DNA of 64,000 nucleotides from Colias croceus. Lineage: Eukaryota; Arthropoda; Insecta; Lepidoptera; Pieridae. Under the pieces are notes generated by a model. It did not search any database. It saw nothing but the letters and a program-made list of their open reading frames with translations, and was not told the origin of the DNA. The stretch spans positions 6,212,501 to 6,276,500 of the forward strand of contig NC_059556.1 in NCBI RefSeq assembly GCF_905220415.1, read 5' to 3'. The position numbers were made by a program, and so were the translations under genes. Shown one piece after another: positions 46,092 to 58,790 of the stretch (its first letter is position 1; each line of letters begins with the position of its first letter).

Positions 46092-48829
46092 ATATATATA
46101 GACTACTGTGCATTTGGACCAAACAAAACGTAGAGCTTGAGCTAAAGATTCTTTTTATTGGGAATAGGAACGTGCTTGACCACAATCTAACCTGATGTTA
46201 AGCCGAGATGTGGTCTAAGACAGAACATGCTTCCCTAGAAGCTATCTGTTCACTCTACGCTTTAACATTCATGATATTTTAGTGAAAAAACTCATATTCA
46301 GTATTATTCATTATTAGAACATTTCATAGTCGTGTTAGAATGAGCATTCGCTCATTTGATCTAAATGCACAAATGCACCATTACAGAATAAAAAAGGCAT
46401 ACAATAAATGGCTAGTTATAAATTTATATCACTTATGTGAAATGGCTGTGTTTAAGTTTTAGTTAATTCTTATTAAATATTGAACCTGCACAATTATAAC
46501 AAGTAAACATTATACAGAGAAAAAGGATTAAGAAAATATAAATAATAACACAAGATGTATTTTAAACTGTTCAAATCATTTGCATTTATTTCCTTAGCTC
46601 AAACAGGATGGCGCTGTGTGTCATTGCAGTGCGCTATTTTCATGTATATGCTTATTTAATATATATTTCGTGTTTTAAATTGGAAGCTTTTTATAACAAC
46701 TGCAGACTGCAGTTAAGGGCCTTTTGTAGGTGAACACGGCAAAATGGACTGTTATCTATGAGCTATAATTGAAAATATTGAAGTTTTTTCGCACTGAAAT
46801 TTCTAATATGTATTACAGAACGTATGTGTGATGGGATGACTGTTTCCAAAACACGATTGGAAAAATTTTGCTTGATTAAAAAAAATCCTGAAGTTACTTC
46901 TCAAAAAACCTTCTTTGGATTGATTCAAAGATACCAAAATCGTTAAATTTTACTCTCAGCACACATTCACAAAATATAGTTTGTAACATAAGTTATCGCC
47001 TATTCGTCGTGTAGATATAATTCAGTATAATAATATGTAATACTATCAATGGTGATTGCGCCATGTGATAGTTACTTGTATTTGACAGTTTTTTATGCTT
47101 ATCACTCGAGATTGGTAAGCATTTTCCTACAGGCAACAAACCAAAATAGATACACGTGCTTAAGGGTCAGCGGCCGATTATGTTCCTTATAGCTAAGTGT
47201 CGAAATCCTGTACGTAAACAGAATTGAGGTCGGCCATCGATGAATAAAATTACATAAAACAAATTCTATTTAATTAATGAAGTTTGATTTTTTAACGATA
47301 TTTTAACTTAGAAAATTCGGACGCGCGCCGGTTGTTACCATTTCTAATTTCAGAAGCAAAACGTCACTCAAAAGGGCTTGTATTTATGAAATTATTAGAT
47401 ATGAATTGTTTATCGATGATTATATTTTTCCACAAACCCCAACATCGATCACAAAATTATTGATCATAATTCAAGTAATAATTCGGCTGTCATCATTCAG
47501 TTATTCGGTAAACACGACACGTTTATTCTAAAAAGTCACTGAGTTAATGCCACGGAAAAATAACCTAGATTTTCTATTGTGTCTGTGGTTCCGGGGCCTC
47601 AGACCTGAGTTATTAATTTATCTTCCTGTCCTCATCTATATTACTTTATAATATATCCGTAGCTGTTTTAGATATCAAATATCAAGTGAAGATTGCTGAT
47701 CCCATCCCAAATGTTCGTCTATAATGAACCATAAAAAATAGTGCGGTATTTGTAAATTGTGGCCGTGGTTTAATAAATAAGATAAGTTACGTTAGATATT
47801 TTAATACCATAATTACAATTGGAAGTTTATGCGATGGTTTTGAGGTACCGTACAAATTGCTTTCACAGAATACCATAATTAAAGAGACCATGCATATTAA
47901 AAATTATGATTACGTTGCATTACAATTTACTTACAAAACTCAATTATTTCTCCATAATTTGTTCACGGTGACCCGGTTGACGGGCCGAGTTAAACAAAGA
48001 TTTAAATTATTATTGATCTTTCACGCTTCACTGGGAGCCACGGATAGATTACGAGCAACTAAGGAATTATTGCCCTATATTTCTATTTGAATTCATGTAA
48101 TACGTAGTGGAATTTCTATTGTTTTAAATTTGTAACGTTGTGGACGTGAAGATTATATATTTTTTTAATGCAGGCACGATTGTGAACTGTTTTGATACCG
48201 CAATAATTTGCGTAGTCTGGAAGAGATCACTTACTGCCATAGTGCAGTATTCATTTTTTATTACCATTAATATATCTTATATTGATTCAGTTAATCATAA
48301 ATTCTTTCCATTCATGTTTTGATGATACTTAGATAATCTTTGTGTTCTTATAAATAGACATGTAAAATTCTTTAATGCCTCCGTGTCCTTCCCGTCCTTT
48401 GTTCTAAAATAGCTCAGGACATTGCTCTTCCGTATATCCTTTTTCTAATTTATACGTTGATTGATGACAAGTTGTTCAACCAGTTGTTAATGACACTGAG
48501 AATTAATTTCTAATCAGTAAAGTATTTTTTGTAGGCGTAAGAAGTAATTATTATTAGTCCTTGCCGGCTTTAATATCGTAGTTATTGTAAAAAAAATGTA
48601 ATGACGATTCAAAAGTGTTTCTAGAAGAAGTCTGATTGAATAAATAAATGTTTGAGTTAGAGTTTAATTATTGCAACATGTGTACTTACAGCATTTTAAA
48701 TATATTTTTCCAGTTATACTTACAATATTCAAAACTAGTCAAAAATTTCGTTTAGTATAAGTTAGAACCTGAATTATCGAGCAGTACACAAACGAATAAC
48801 AGTTTATTATAAATGCGAAAAATCTAATA
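46092..48829. other. Gene-poor region with old repeat scraps
   Basis: Contains an old repeat scrap near 46170-46265 (AATCTAACCTGATGTTAAGC), a repeat shared with 3045-3135 (46910-46960) and a TAGATTTTCTATTGTGTCTG repeat (about 47570-47605), also at 62370-62405. No gene seen. Confidence 0.45.
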
Positions 48830-48974
48830 TTAAAGCCTATAAGTCGATAAATACTCCATAAACAACATTTCCTCATGATCATCATTCAGCCATGGTACCA
48901 CTTCCTGAACGCCGGCGTCCACTAGAAGTCCAGTTAAATACTTATTGTCGACCTCTTCCGCGTCATTATCAACT
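48830..48974 (-). other. Candidate terminal coding exon, acidic
   Basis: A TTTCAG acceptor at 48975-48977 opens 47 codons without a stop: VDNDAEEVDNKYLTGLLVDA, GVQEVVPWLNDDHEEMLFME, then YLSTYRL and TAA. A reverse-strand AATAAA lies 22 bases beyond (48803-48808). The composition is protein-like (acidic, amphipathic) in contrast to the neighbouring random frames. I do not recognise the family and found no partner exon. Could be a real last exon or a relic. Confidence 0.35.
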
Positions 48975-49240
48975 CTGAAATGCTATAACGGTAGTGTCGC
49001 GTGATGTAAGGATATAGGCCTATGTAATATGTAAATTTAGATATTTACTTTCCCTGATAAATTGGTGTCTGTTTCTGATATATTCGCGAATTGCGAGAAA
49101 CTGGTACCTACTGAGATGTAGAGATGTGTAAGTATTCAAAGAGTTGTCAATTTTTCTTTTACAATTTTTTGTTTGAAAACCGGAAAAGGGAGAAAATTTA
49201 AATAATACGTCATAAAATGGTGCAGCAAAATAAAATTTGC

Positions 49241-49313
49241 TGTTTCCGCCCGGGATCGAACCGGGGACCTTGTGCGTGTGAAGCACACGTGATAACCGCT
49301 ACACTACGGAAAC
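49241..49313 (-). tRNA. tRNA-Val (anticodon CAC)
   Basis: 73 nt with discriminator A. Read on the minus strand: acceptor GTTTCCG/CGGAAAC, A-box TAGTGTAGCGGTTATCA, anticodon arm CGTGTGCTTCACACGCA with CAC, B-box GGTTCGATCCC. A T-rich terminator follows. Complete, with canonical stems. Confidence 0.96.
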
Positions 49314-50599
49314 TTATTTATCAATTGCCAATTTGAGCTACAATATGTGTTAGTCTTGTGTTAGTATGAAATTGCTTCACTTTTTTTTCTTATTTGGTTT
49401 AATTAGCCTATGATTGGACTTGATATAGGTACATTACATAATAATTAGTTATTTTGCTATAACTACAATAATCTTTATCTTGTTTCGTTGCTTATTAAAA
49501 CGTTAAAATAAAACTGCATTATTGTATTTTAGCACATTTACAAAGTTATTATGGTATTAAGTAATTATAATTTAAATATTAACTGACGGTCATCGTGATT
49601 GTATAGTAAACAAACAAAAGAATGGCTCTTCAAACAGAATGCATGTTTAACAATAGTTATTTAGTGATCAATCAAACGTTGAGTCATCGACCTTCATAAA
49701 GGGATTTGCTAAGATGTTCACGCTAATTACAACGACGCTTTTCATGTAAGCTTTGAGGGCACTACACTCTGTGCCTCCACTATAAGAAACGTGTCGATAC
49801 CAACGTCCAACATAATATGTTGTAAGTGTAGTTCTATCAGATTGCATGAGATGCGACATCAGTATATTTTGGTACAATTTCTAAATAATAAATTAACGGT
49901 ATTGAATAAAAATGCGTATTTATAGATAAACATCTGTTGTTATCATGAGGAGCTTATCTTTATTTTGAAAGCTATACCTAAGACAAATTACATCACTCAA
50001 ATAACGTTCGTTTCATTTACAAATAAATTATTGTAAGCCGAGTTAATTGCAATTATAATAACTAATCAAGAAGCCATTATTTTAAAGTTTATTGCGGACA
50101 TGGATCTATCGGACGGATATTATGATGCTGATTGATGAAAAATAGTTACAAAGGAAACGTGATGTTAATTGTATCATTTTACTATTCTCACACTAACATG
50201 TAGATTGTGGAGCATTTGAGTTTAAGCTTGATGATAGATATTACAGATGTGAAACAAATTGTGATTGGATTTTGATAGATTAACTTTCTCTTATGTTTAT
50301 GTATTGTTCAAATATATTTCAATGAAATCATCTGTAAATTAAAGAATAAAGACTGTTAGCTTTGATAATAATTACTTGTCCTTACATCAACATATAGGAC
50401 ATAATATTACACATTATTTACTATACATATTGGTTCATCATTTTTATTTTACTTGTTCACGTGAAAGAATTACAATATCATAATTCACCCTTATGTATTA
50501 AAATAATGACGATTATAATTTTCGGGGATACTTAATTTGATAGGTATATAAAATAATACATGTACCTATGCGACATAACCTGCATTTATTTGTGTATCT
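49314..50599. other. Intergenic, nothing recognised
   Basis: AT-rich unique sequence. A 69-codon minus-strand frame (49668-49877) has no recognised domain or splice context. Confidence 0.5.
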
Positions 50600-51363
50600 G
50601 TTACCGGAAATGTATGAAATCAAGGAATTGTATACAATTCCTAGGAAATGTGTACAATTCCGATACCATTTAGGAAATGTATAAAATATTGTTTAAAAAA
50701 CTATTTAATGCATGCATATCCTAGGAAATGTATAATCTTCCTAGGAATTGTATACAATTCCTATATCGTATTAGGAAATGTGTAAAGTAAATGCTTTCTG
50801 TAATAAAACACGTTGTTATTTTTTTTATTATAGCTCTTATTGATACAATCGGGTAACAGTCATACCGTAAAATTGTAATTATGTTCATATTATTATCTTC
50901 GATCGTTCGATCTTCGTCGACGGAGCCCCGCTTCGCGGGGCTCCTATTTCTGTGTAGTTTTTTTTAACAAACCTATCCTAACCTAACCTAACGGCTAACC
51001 TAACCTAAACCTAACCTAATTTTGAGGGCGAATATCTCGGCTATTTTTGATTTTAGAGAAAAGTTGTTCCTTTAAAACATGCTTATATAAGCGTAATCTT
51101 TACGATAAAACAATAATAAATAGGTGTTATAATGACACCAACTCCATCAAAAAATTTTTAAGTCCTGCGCCCCCTTTGCTTTAGCCTGCGACATATCAAT
51201 ATCTTAAATGTTTTACATTTCCTATAGCTATTTAGGAAATGTATAGATTTCCTAGGAAATGTGTATAAAATAATTTATTTCACACATTTCCGTACGATTT
51301 TAGGAATTGTATACATTTCCTAGGAATTGTATACAATGACGGATTACATACATTTCCTGTAAC
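50600..51363 (+). mobile_element. GTATAC-palindrome element, copy III
   Basis: GTTACCGGAAATGTATG to CATTTCCTGTAAC, 764 bp. The flanks match copies I and II closely, but the centre differs: GGAGCCCCGCTTCGCGGGGC hairpin (50922-50944) and a longer CCTAA tract (50970-51020). Confidence 0.8.
50970..51020 (+). repeat. Interstitial CCTAA telomere-type repeats
   Basis: About nine CCTAA or CCTAAC units, partly interrupted, matching the insect TTAGG telomere repeat. They are carried within a transposable element, with shorter tracts in its other two copies and in 23505-24384. Confidence 0.75.
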
Positions 51364-51533
51364 ATAATATCTATTTTTAATCAGAAAGTGCAAGCTGTCC
51401 AAATTTTAATTCCATTAGCTCCTGCGTCCATCATATGTGCGTAAAACGTCGCGTGTTTATGATTCATAAATATTCCGGTAAGGGTAAGTCGGTAGGGGGT
51501 AGTTGACGTGGAGCGAATGCGTGTGGTGTAACG

Positions 51534-51688
51534 GGCCCTCCTCACAATGGGCAGCGTTGGCCCAGCAAATGATCGTGGATGTTTGCCGCAATTACAGCGA
51601 TTGTGAATAAACATTTAGGCCCTATAGGCCTTCTAGGACTATCGCGATTGCCTCTACTCGCCCAACGCTGCCCATTGTGAAAAGCGCC
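51534..51688. repeat. MITE with TCACAATGGGCAGCGTTGG ends
   Basis: 155 bp. The left end contains CTCACAATGGGCAGCGTTGG and the right CCCAACGCTGCCCATTGTGA, near-perfect arms of about 25 bases. Non-coding. Confidence 0.7.
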
Positions 51689-54056
51689 TATAAATAATAT
51701 TTGTTTACCCCATGTTTTGTACCGTTTGCTTTGCAGTTTCGATCTCGTGTAGAAAGCGACCTTTGTAAACTTTAATTAGTGGTAAATACCGAGTTGACGT
51801 GACTGCAGGTTTGTTGATGTAGAATATTGAATACGTTTGGCGCTTAGCTCAAATTAATTGTTGTGAAAACATTTGGAGGTTGGAGAGTTTTAAAGTGTAT
51901 TTCGTGATGTAGCTAAAATATTAGGAAGATTAATGTAGCGTACATTACTAAAGTTATAATAATTATTATTTTAGTCTACCATGTATTGAAAAAAAGTATA
52001 GGTATTAAAAATTAAGATTTTTAACATAATATTTTCCTCTCCTCATACAAATATTCACTAAATGTTGATCATAGTCTTCGAGACATGAAAGTCGCGATAA
52101 TATATTAACCATAAAAATAAATTCCTTTCAAAGCCTGACATTAACGAAGACATTTCGAGACAGCATCAGTAATGTTCCTCCCATAGCCATTATTGTGTGT
52201 ACCAACATCCATTCCCATGTCGATCGCACACGATCGATAATAAACTTGTGTATAAGCAGTGTCAAGCGCCAGTCCGTCGTTCTGCATACGATGTTTCATT
52301 TCGTTGTCGTCGCAATCTCTCATCTCTCACGATTTTCCGGCTTTCTAGTCCGTTCCTTTAAAGGGTCGGTTGGCCATTTCTATGCGGGTCACCGTTATCA
52401 AGTATGCAGATTTAAATGTTAGCTTTTACTTCCCTTACGAACATTTGTGCTGTTTTATCGTGGAGATTGATGGCCGGTTATGTGAAAACGATGTTTGTGT
52501 AATATTGCAAGAGTTGTCGCTATCGTTGGTTAATCAAGAATTCAAGGTTATAGCGTTATTGATTTGTCACAGTATGAGCTACAACCATGAGAATTTGTAC
52601 ACGTGCTCAATATTTTCCTTTACCTCATGTATCGTTTATTAAACACATCGATGTAAGAATAAGTACATAATTCGCTTTATAACTCTATGATGGAACTAGG
52701 TGTTCTGTAATGAATAATTATTTAGCAAGCGCTATACTTGACTACCATTTAAAGGGAGCTGTATTGATATTAAAATCACGTGCAAAGGATCAGTCAAGGT
52801 GAACAATCTAATTTCAATCGAGAAAAAGTGTGTTCCCACGCCTTATATTGTGATTTATGATGAATGCAGCGAGGTATCAAAATAAATTGGTTTCTACAAA
52901 ATTTATTATGTACTTGCTTGATGTGACTCTGCGGGAGTCAGAACTTAGAATCTTGCCAACTCAACGAGGTCTCTATTTTTAACGCTATAATACGCTGTTT
53001 GTTTAAAGTTCAAGTGGATCGAATGTAACTATTTATCTGTATTTAACCTAGATGGCGCCGACCATATGTAGTTTGGGTTACTCAATAACGCAATTCATAT
53101 CGACTCCTTAGGGACTTGTATTAGTAGATCTTGTCGTTTCCTTGTACAATATGTACACTATTATGATTGATATCTAACTACTATCAAAATATGTATCGTG
53201 TTTGATAATTTTGCAATTGCAGTTGGATGATCTAACGATATTTCTTTTAGAAGTAGCTATTCGTAAGATACTATATGAATATAGGTCTGGTTAAGCGTTT
53301 AAGTTTTTGCTCTTTTTTAGCTGTTAGATTAAAATGATACTCCAAAGTTCAGAAATTTTTGTAGGAATATTTGAGTTAATGTTTCCATTGCAAACGTTTA
53401 AAACCACAAGTCTGCAATCGCTCGGTTATGTTATTCTCCTATTATATAACGTGTCATGTTTATATGACGCTATTTATACAAGCTCACAACCACATCACAG
53501 CTTTGCTACTGTTATAACGTAGTATAAACATGCTCGGGAATGGCATGTTTGTAAATATCGCATCTACCTTTTCGTATTGTAGTTTATTGCCCTGCAAAGT
53601 GTTCTAGTTGCATTTGCGTTTATTTTGTTTATATAATTTGAATCTTATACCGATTTACTAATGTAAGAGTTAATTCAAGATTGCGTTGACCGTAACAAAA
53701 CAATTATCAGCTGCCTATCTTTCGTTGGCAAACGAATCGTTGATTATGAACGTAGTTGGACAAGCAATGAGAATAAATATGATTCTATAATGTTATTCTT
53801 TCAAACTGTTCAATTGGTCAATATTAATCCCTAGTCTGTTCATAGAATTTAAACTTAATTGATGTTACCTTTAAAAAGGTTAAAGATTGATGATAGAAAG
53901 TGCATCGAGAGAGCATAAGAGCGAAAGTAGTGCTCATGTAGGTGTATGTTTTGTACAAATCACAAGTAATGACCGGTGAAACTGTCCTGTGTCAATTTTA
54001 TAAGCATAATGAGTTTTATTTAATTGCTCGTTAGAACTTTCTCGATCTGTCTAATA
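51689..54056. other. Gene-poor unique region
   Basis: AT-rich, low in recognisable repeats. No splice-supported exon seen on either strand. Confidence 0.45.
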
Positions 54057-57000
54057 ATGCTACAGGTGGTCTTTTGGATTTCATTTGTATGCCTATATGG
54101 AGCTTTCGTCTTTTTATTTATGCTTATATGCGTAGGTAAGTACCTAGTGTTATATCGCGTTATTTTTTATTGGTATGAATCAGAATTGAACAGTTACCAA
54201 TAGGAGGAGAAGTAATCTATTCCATAATTTATTTTAGCTTTGGAAAGAAAGAGCTTTCCTATCTTCACATCCATAAAAACTTTCATTCTTATATTTGTAT
54301 TTTATAGTGTTATATTGTGTTATAAAAGTATGGTAAAGGTCAGTTTATAGCTTTTACGATAAAAGGGTCTGTCACAAATGTTCGAGTAAAGCAAAATTCG
54401 GCTGTCTTTAATAAAATAAAGAAATTATCAGTTAAATCACGAGGGTTGGAGTTATCGCACCCTTCATTTTTACTGAGAATATGTAATCGTTTTATATTGA
54501 GTTGTTTTTGGAATAATAGTAGTAGATACTAGATGTAGATACTAATCAGTAAAATTTAAATTGTTGTATTATTGTAGGCGAACACCTATGCACACTAGTG
54601 AACTAAAAATTATTCGCTTATAATTCTAGCAAGAAAACTTTTAGCAGTTTTTCACGTCGGAGGCAGAATTTTAGTATTTTATTTGAGCAGTTGCTAATTG
54701 ATGCTAGTGTTAAGTTACAATATGTACTGCTATATCTAACGCAGGACCCTTGTGTAAAATCGCTTGGAATTTCTATTACAGTTGACTAAACGTGAAAATT
54801 ATTTAAATTTTTACCTAACAATACTTTGAACATAAAATAATTTGATCCAATTTCAAATACATACTGTTTACACAATTTTCTTAAGTACTGTACACATGTA
54901 GCCGCATTTAATTTAAATCATACTAATAATTTACCTAGTCCTCTAAAAGTAGAGCGTTTTTGAATGTGTCTTTGAATATTATCTTAAAAATCTTTTGAAT
55001 AATGTATTTAGTACAGAGTACAGACACAGTGCCCCGCGTTAATGCTAATTGTTCTCATTTAATTTAGAATTTTAATAAATTGTTAAGTTGTGAAACTTTG
55101 CGGTTATGCGGTCGGATATTGTTTTGATTTGCGGACACTGACTTTTTACGCTGGATAGGTATGTAATACGTAATAGTATTTTTTTATTCTAATATACACA
55201 CTTTGTAGTTAAGCATGTAGTTACTAACAGAAACGGAGCGAATATATTATCTTAACAAATATGTAGTTGAAATTATTATTTATGTGTACGTGTAACGTTG
55301 GTCTATACTCTTTAATAACTTCCAAGTTCCGATATATTATATAATACTGCTGACACGTACCTACTTTAAAAAGTACCTACTTGTTAAAGTAATTTTCATA
55401 AAAATTTAGCCCATATCCTTCCTTGTGATCTAGAACTGCATCGTTTGTTATTGTATCGTCTCTATACTTAGTTGTGAAAATCAATTTGTAACAACGCAAA
55501 TTCGAGAGAAATCTCATTTGAGCGGGACAATTACCTTAGCATAGTCGGCATAGGAGTGATTTATGTACTAGTTGAACTGGATTAAAGTGTAGCAACATGC
55601 TTGTAGTCTGAGATTATTAAGGGCTTGGCGAATATTGTACAGTTACCCATTCGGAATGCCGGCTTGATGTGGAAATTGTTACGTATTAGTGATAATAGCT
55701 TGAGTGTAAGCGAATGTGAATTTAAGAACACACGTCGTTGGTACAATCTTGCTGAAATGTACGCGGCGATTGCTGTGTATGATATTGGTACCTTGGAATT
55801 TGTGGTTGCCGACTAAAGTGAATGGGATGGAAGGTTCTAGAATTTCTTAGAAAGATAGAAGAGATGAGGTAAATTTTTTGGGAAAGAGACACATAAAGTT
55901 ATGTTACAATATTTGCTTCATGTTAAAGTGTAACTTTTATTACATCGTCTCAAACTTTTTGGTCTGTGTAGTGCATGTCGCGTGACGCACGGTACGCACG
56001 ATAATTATCGTACAAATACGAAAATTTTTAGTTAAATGTCTATAGTGTGAAAAAAAGTTTCACTTTTACCGTGGTTTCATAAAACCACACAACATATTGC
56101 AAATCACTTTCCTGCGATTTAGTTGTAATAAAATTAATGCATGGAAACATCCGTTTCACTTTGATTTTCTTATTCAGTGGAAGACGCATTTGACTGACCC
56201 GAGTAAATTCAGCCACATCACCATTAAAATTTACGGCTTTTGCCGGTTGCGACTAAGATAAAATACAATCATACAATAAAAACGAGAGAGACACTTTACC
56301 ACTTTCTTACATTATAATAATTTAATATAGATATAGAAACATATAACTAGTAAGTAAAAGTATAGTCCATCGTCCAGAGGAAAAGAAATTGGCTTTTTCC
56401 CATCTCGGTTATTGCAGCCATCGTTCTAATAGAGATAAATTGATCGATTTGTGAATAGTTCAATGAAATTATATCACAAGTCGTTTATAAACGAAGCCAA
56501 TAAGTGGGTGTAATTAGAATTACAACGAGGAAGGTTTGTACGTGAGCGGGGAAGCGTGTCTTGTGGCATTAATGGACTGAGATATGAACATAATGGGCTT
56601 TAATATGGTCTCGTTTATAAATTGTAGAGCAAAACAAGTTGAAATCACAACTGATATGCATAAATGATTTCATATAAAAGGTCTCGTAATGATTTGTTTC
56701 CTATGAGCAGTATTATAAGCACTGAATAAAGAAATTATACTCTTGTCTTGTTTTCTCTCTATAAATAACGTAAAAGCTTAAAGATTCAAACGATATCGTA
56801 CAATACAATCGACCCATTAGTCTTCGAGTCTCAATGGAAAATATAGATCGATTGCAACTGGTTCAAATCATTTGACATTTCTATGAGATTATTATGCTGC
56901 TAGGGTTAGCAATAACAAGGGATCGGGTCAGGCGATACGACAAATTATAATAGCGAAGTATCAAACGTTTAAATGTCACGTTAGATAACTATTATGTGTT

Positions 57001-58790
57001 TTGTAATTAGAGCGGTTCCCATGGATATTGTCTGTCATGGCACGAACTGAACAGCGGGTATCTATGATTTATATGACATAAGATGCTGTACGACATTTGC
57101 AAATAGGCATTGTCTGGCGAAATATGGCTTGAGTACGAGAATTAAATTATTGTTGAACGCTGTTAAATGTCGAGTTGCAGACTAATTAATTTCTTACTTC
57201 TTCTACATAAGCAATATATTGAATTTAGAAATAAATAATAACAACGAGCAATTTAAAACAATGTAGGCACGGGATACGGATACAGTATACATAGTTCCGT
57301 AATGAGACTACTACACTGACTATAATATGCAATAAAATTTGTTCTGATAGTACAGGGTGGACCAAAAGTCCGTTTACATTTCAAACGATGATTTAGAAGA
57401 AACTATTTAAGTAAGATGAAATCTGTTTATTTATTTAAAAAATACACAAATAGGGATTTTATTTTTTTACTAATCACATCGTCCATATGTGATCCTTCAC
57501 TATTTAGACACTGCTGCAATCTGGAGCGAAAATTTTCAATGACGGCCTCACAAGTGTTTTGTGAAATGTTTCTCATTTCCATTCGAATATTGTCTTTTAA
57601 TTCATCAAGAGACGCCGGATTACTGTTGAAAACTTTACTTTTAAGGTATCCCCATAGAAATAAATCCATTGAGGATAGGTCCGGGCTACGAGGTGGCCAG
57701 TTAATGTCACCTCTTTTAGAGATCACCTTTTGTCCAAAAATTTCATGAACAGCGCTTAGTGAGTCATTAGAAGTGTGACATGTGGCCCCGTCTTGCTGAA
57801 ACCACGTTCTCTGATTAGAACCATCGAATTCCTGTAGCGCTGGTGTAAAAAAGTCCTGTAGCATGGCAATATACCGCTCTGTATTCAGTGTGACAGCATT
57901 TTCTCGAACAGACGCTCTTACACGCTCTACGTTTTCGGGGTCTCTTGATGTTCTAGGTCGGCCGGATCGTGGTTGATTCATTGTTGAACCTGTCTCCTCG
58001 AACTTTTGTACCCATTTCCTAATCAATTGAACTGACGGAGCTTCATTTTTACGCCGTATGTTGTAATGGACGCAAAATTTTCGTTGCGCTAGCTAAAAAA
58101 AAGGTGTTAGAGTAGTACTCGCGCACACAGAACGCACGTTGCTTGTCGCTGAACGATGCCATGGTACTGAATTCCCATAGGCCGCTCTAGCGCTACGTAC
58201 CCCTCTCGCCCTACCCTGTTGTCGCTGCTTGTTGCAGCTACCGATTCAAATGTAAACGGACTTTTGGTCCACCCTGTATTTGAGACATGTCTTAAGTTCA
58301 TCCTTGATGTTTCTAGTCGACGAAGTATCTTTCAACGCATGCACACCAAAATCTAACCGGTAATTGGGTTAGAAGAAACGAAACATAAGAAAAAAAAGGA
58401 AAAAAGGAAAAAAAGAATTGGCGTCCATGGAGAAAATAACTTTAAAGGGAAATTAATAAAACGTCTAAAAAGGTCTCCGAGAATATCTCCTCGGTTGGCG
58501 AGCGGCCAACACTTCGGTCACCTCTTATATTAGAGTTAGACTATGGGATAGCAAAAGAGGTCGGAATGCAAATTAAAGTTATTGCCTAAATGCTTCATTT
58601 AGAAGTGGAGGGTGCATTGATATGTGTAGCAAACAAGATAATTTTATGTCTTTTATACCGCTAACCATATTAAGTCTTTTTAATAGTTGTTTTAGATATA
58701 ATGAATTGATGCTTAAACTTTTTTGAATAATATGTATGTTTTTCTTACAGGTACGTCGTCTAAAGATCAAAATGCGACTCCGCTAAATAG
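54057..58790 (+). CDS. Candidate membrane/secreted protein N-terminus (partial)
   Basis: Two exons with strong junctions. 54057-54135 starts ATG and reads MLQVVFWISFVCLYGAFVFL then FMLICV, a signal peptide or signal-anchor, ending in phase 1 at a GTAAGT donor. 58751-58790 follows a TTTCTTACAG acceptor, reads GTSSKDQNATPLN (first codon shared) and ends in phase 2 at GTATGT. Only this frame of exon 2 is open, and it is the frame exon 1 supplies. NAT is a possible N-glycosylation site. The gene would continue past the right edge. I do not recognise it. The 4.6-kb intron holds a dead mariner on the other strand. A short chance match cannot be excluded. Confidence 0.45.
54136..57350. other. Putative intron, nothing else recognised
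   Basis: Low-repeat AT-rich sequence. No exon, RNA gene or dated transposon seen before the mariner at 57353. Confidence 0.4.
57353..58276 (-). mobile_element. Mariner-like transposon, deleted
   Basis: 924 bp between TA dinucleotides (57351-57352 and 58277-58278) with inverted ends CAGGGTGGACCAAAAGTCCG of about 30 bases. It carries one broken transposase gene on the minus strand. Confidence 0.9.
57427..58162 (-). pseudogene. Mariner-family transposase, internally deleted
   Basis: Reading starts at the ATG at 58162 (MASFSDKQRAFCVREYYSNT), shifts frame at a T run near 58090, and continues through the helix-turn-helix (RKNEAPSVQLIRKWVQKFEE) to RPRTSRDPENVERVRASVRE. It then jumps at ENA/VTLNTERYIAML, showing an in-frame deletion that removes the first catalytic Asp. 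The second and third acids remain in WFQQDGATCHTS and WPPRSPDLSSMD, with 36 residues between the Asp pair by my count. Tc1/mariner superfamily; inactive. Confidence 0.88.

Noticed and set aside
49668..49877. 69-codon minus-strand frame resembling a receptor tail
   Set aside because: Resemblance too loose; no splice sites, partner exons or motif.
44133..51363. Regularly spaced palindromes as a CRISPR array
   Set aside because: Animal genome, no constant repeat/spacer pattern and no cas genes; the units belong to mobile elements with defined ends.
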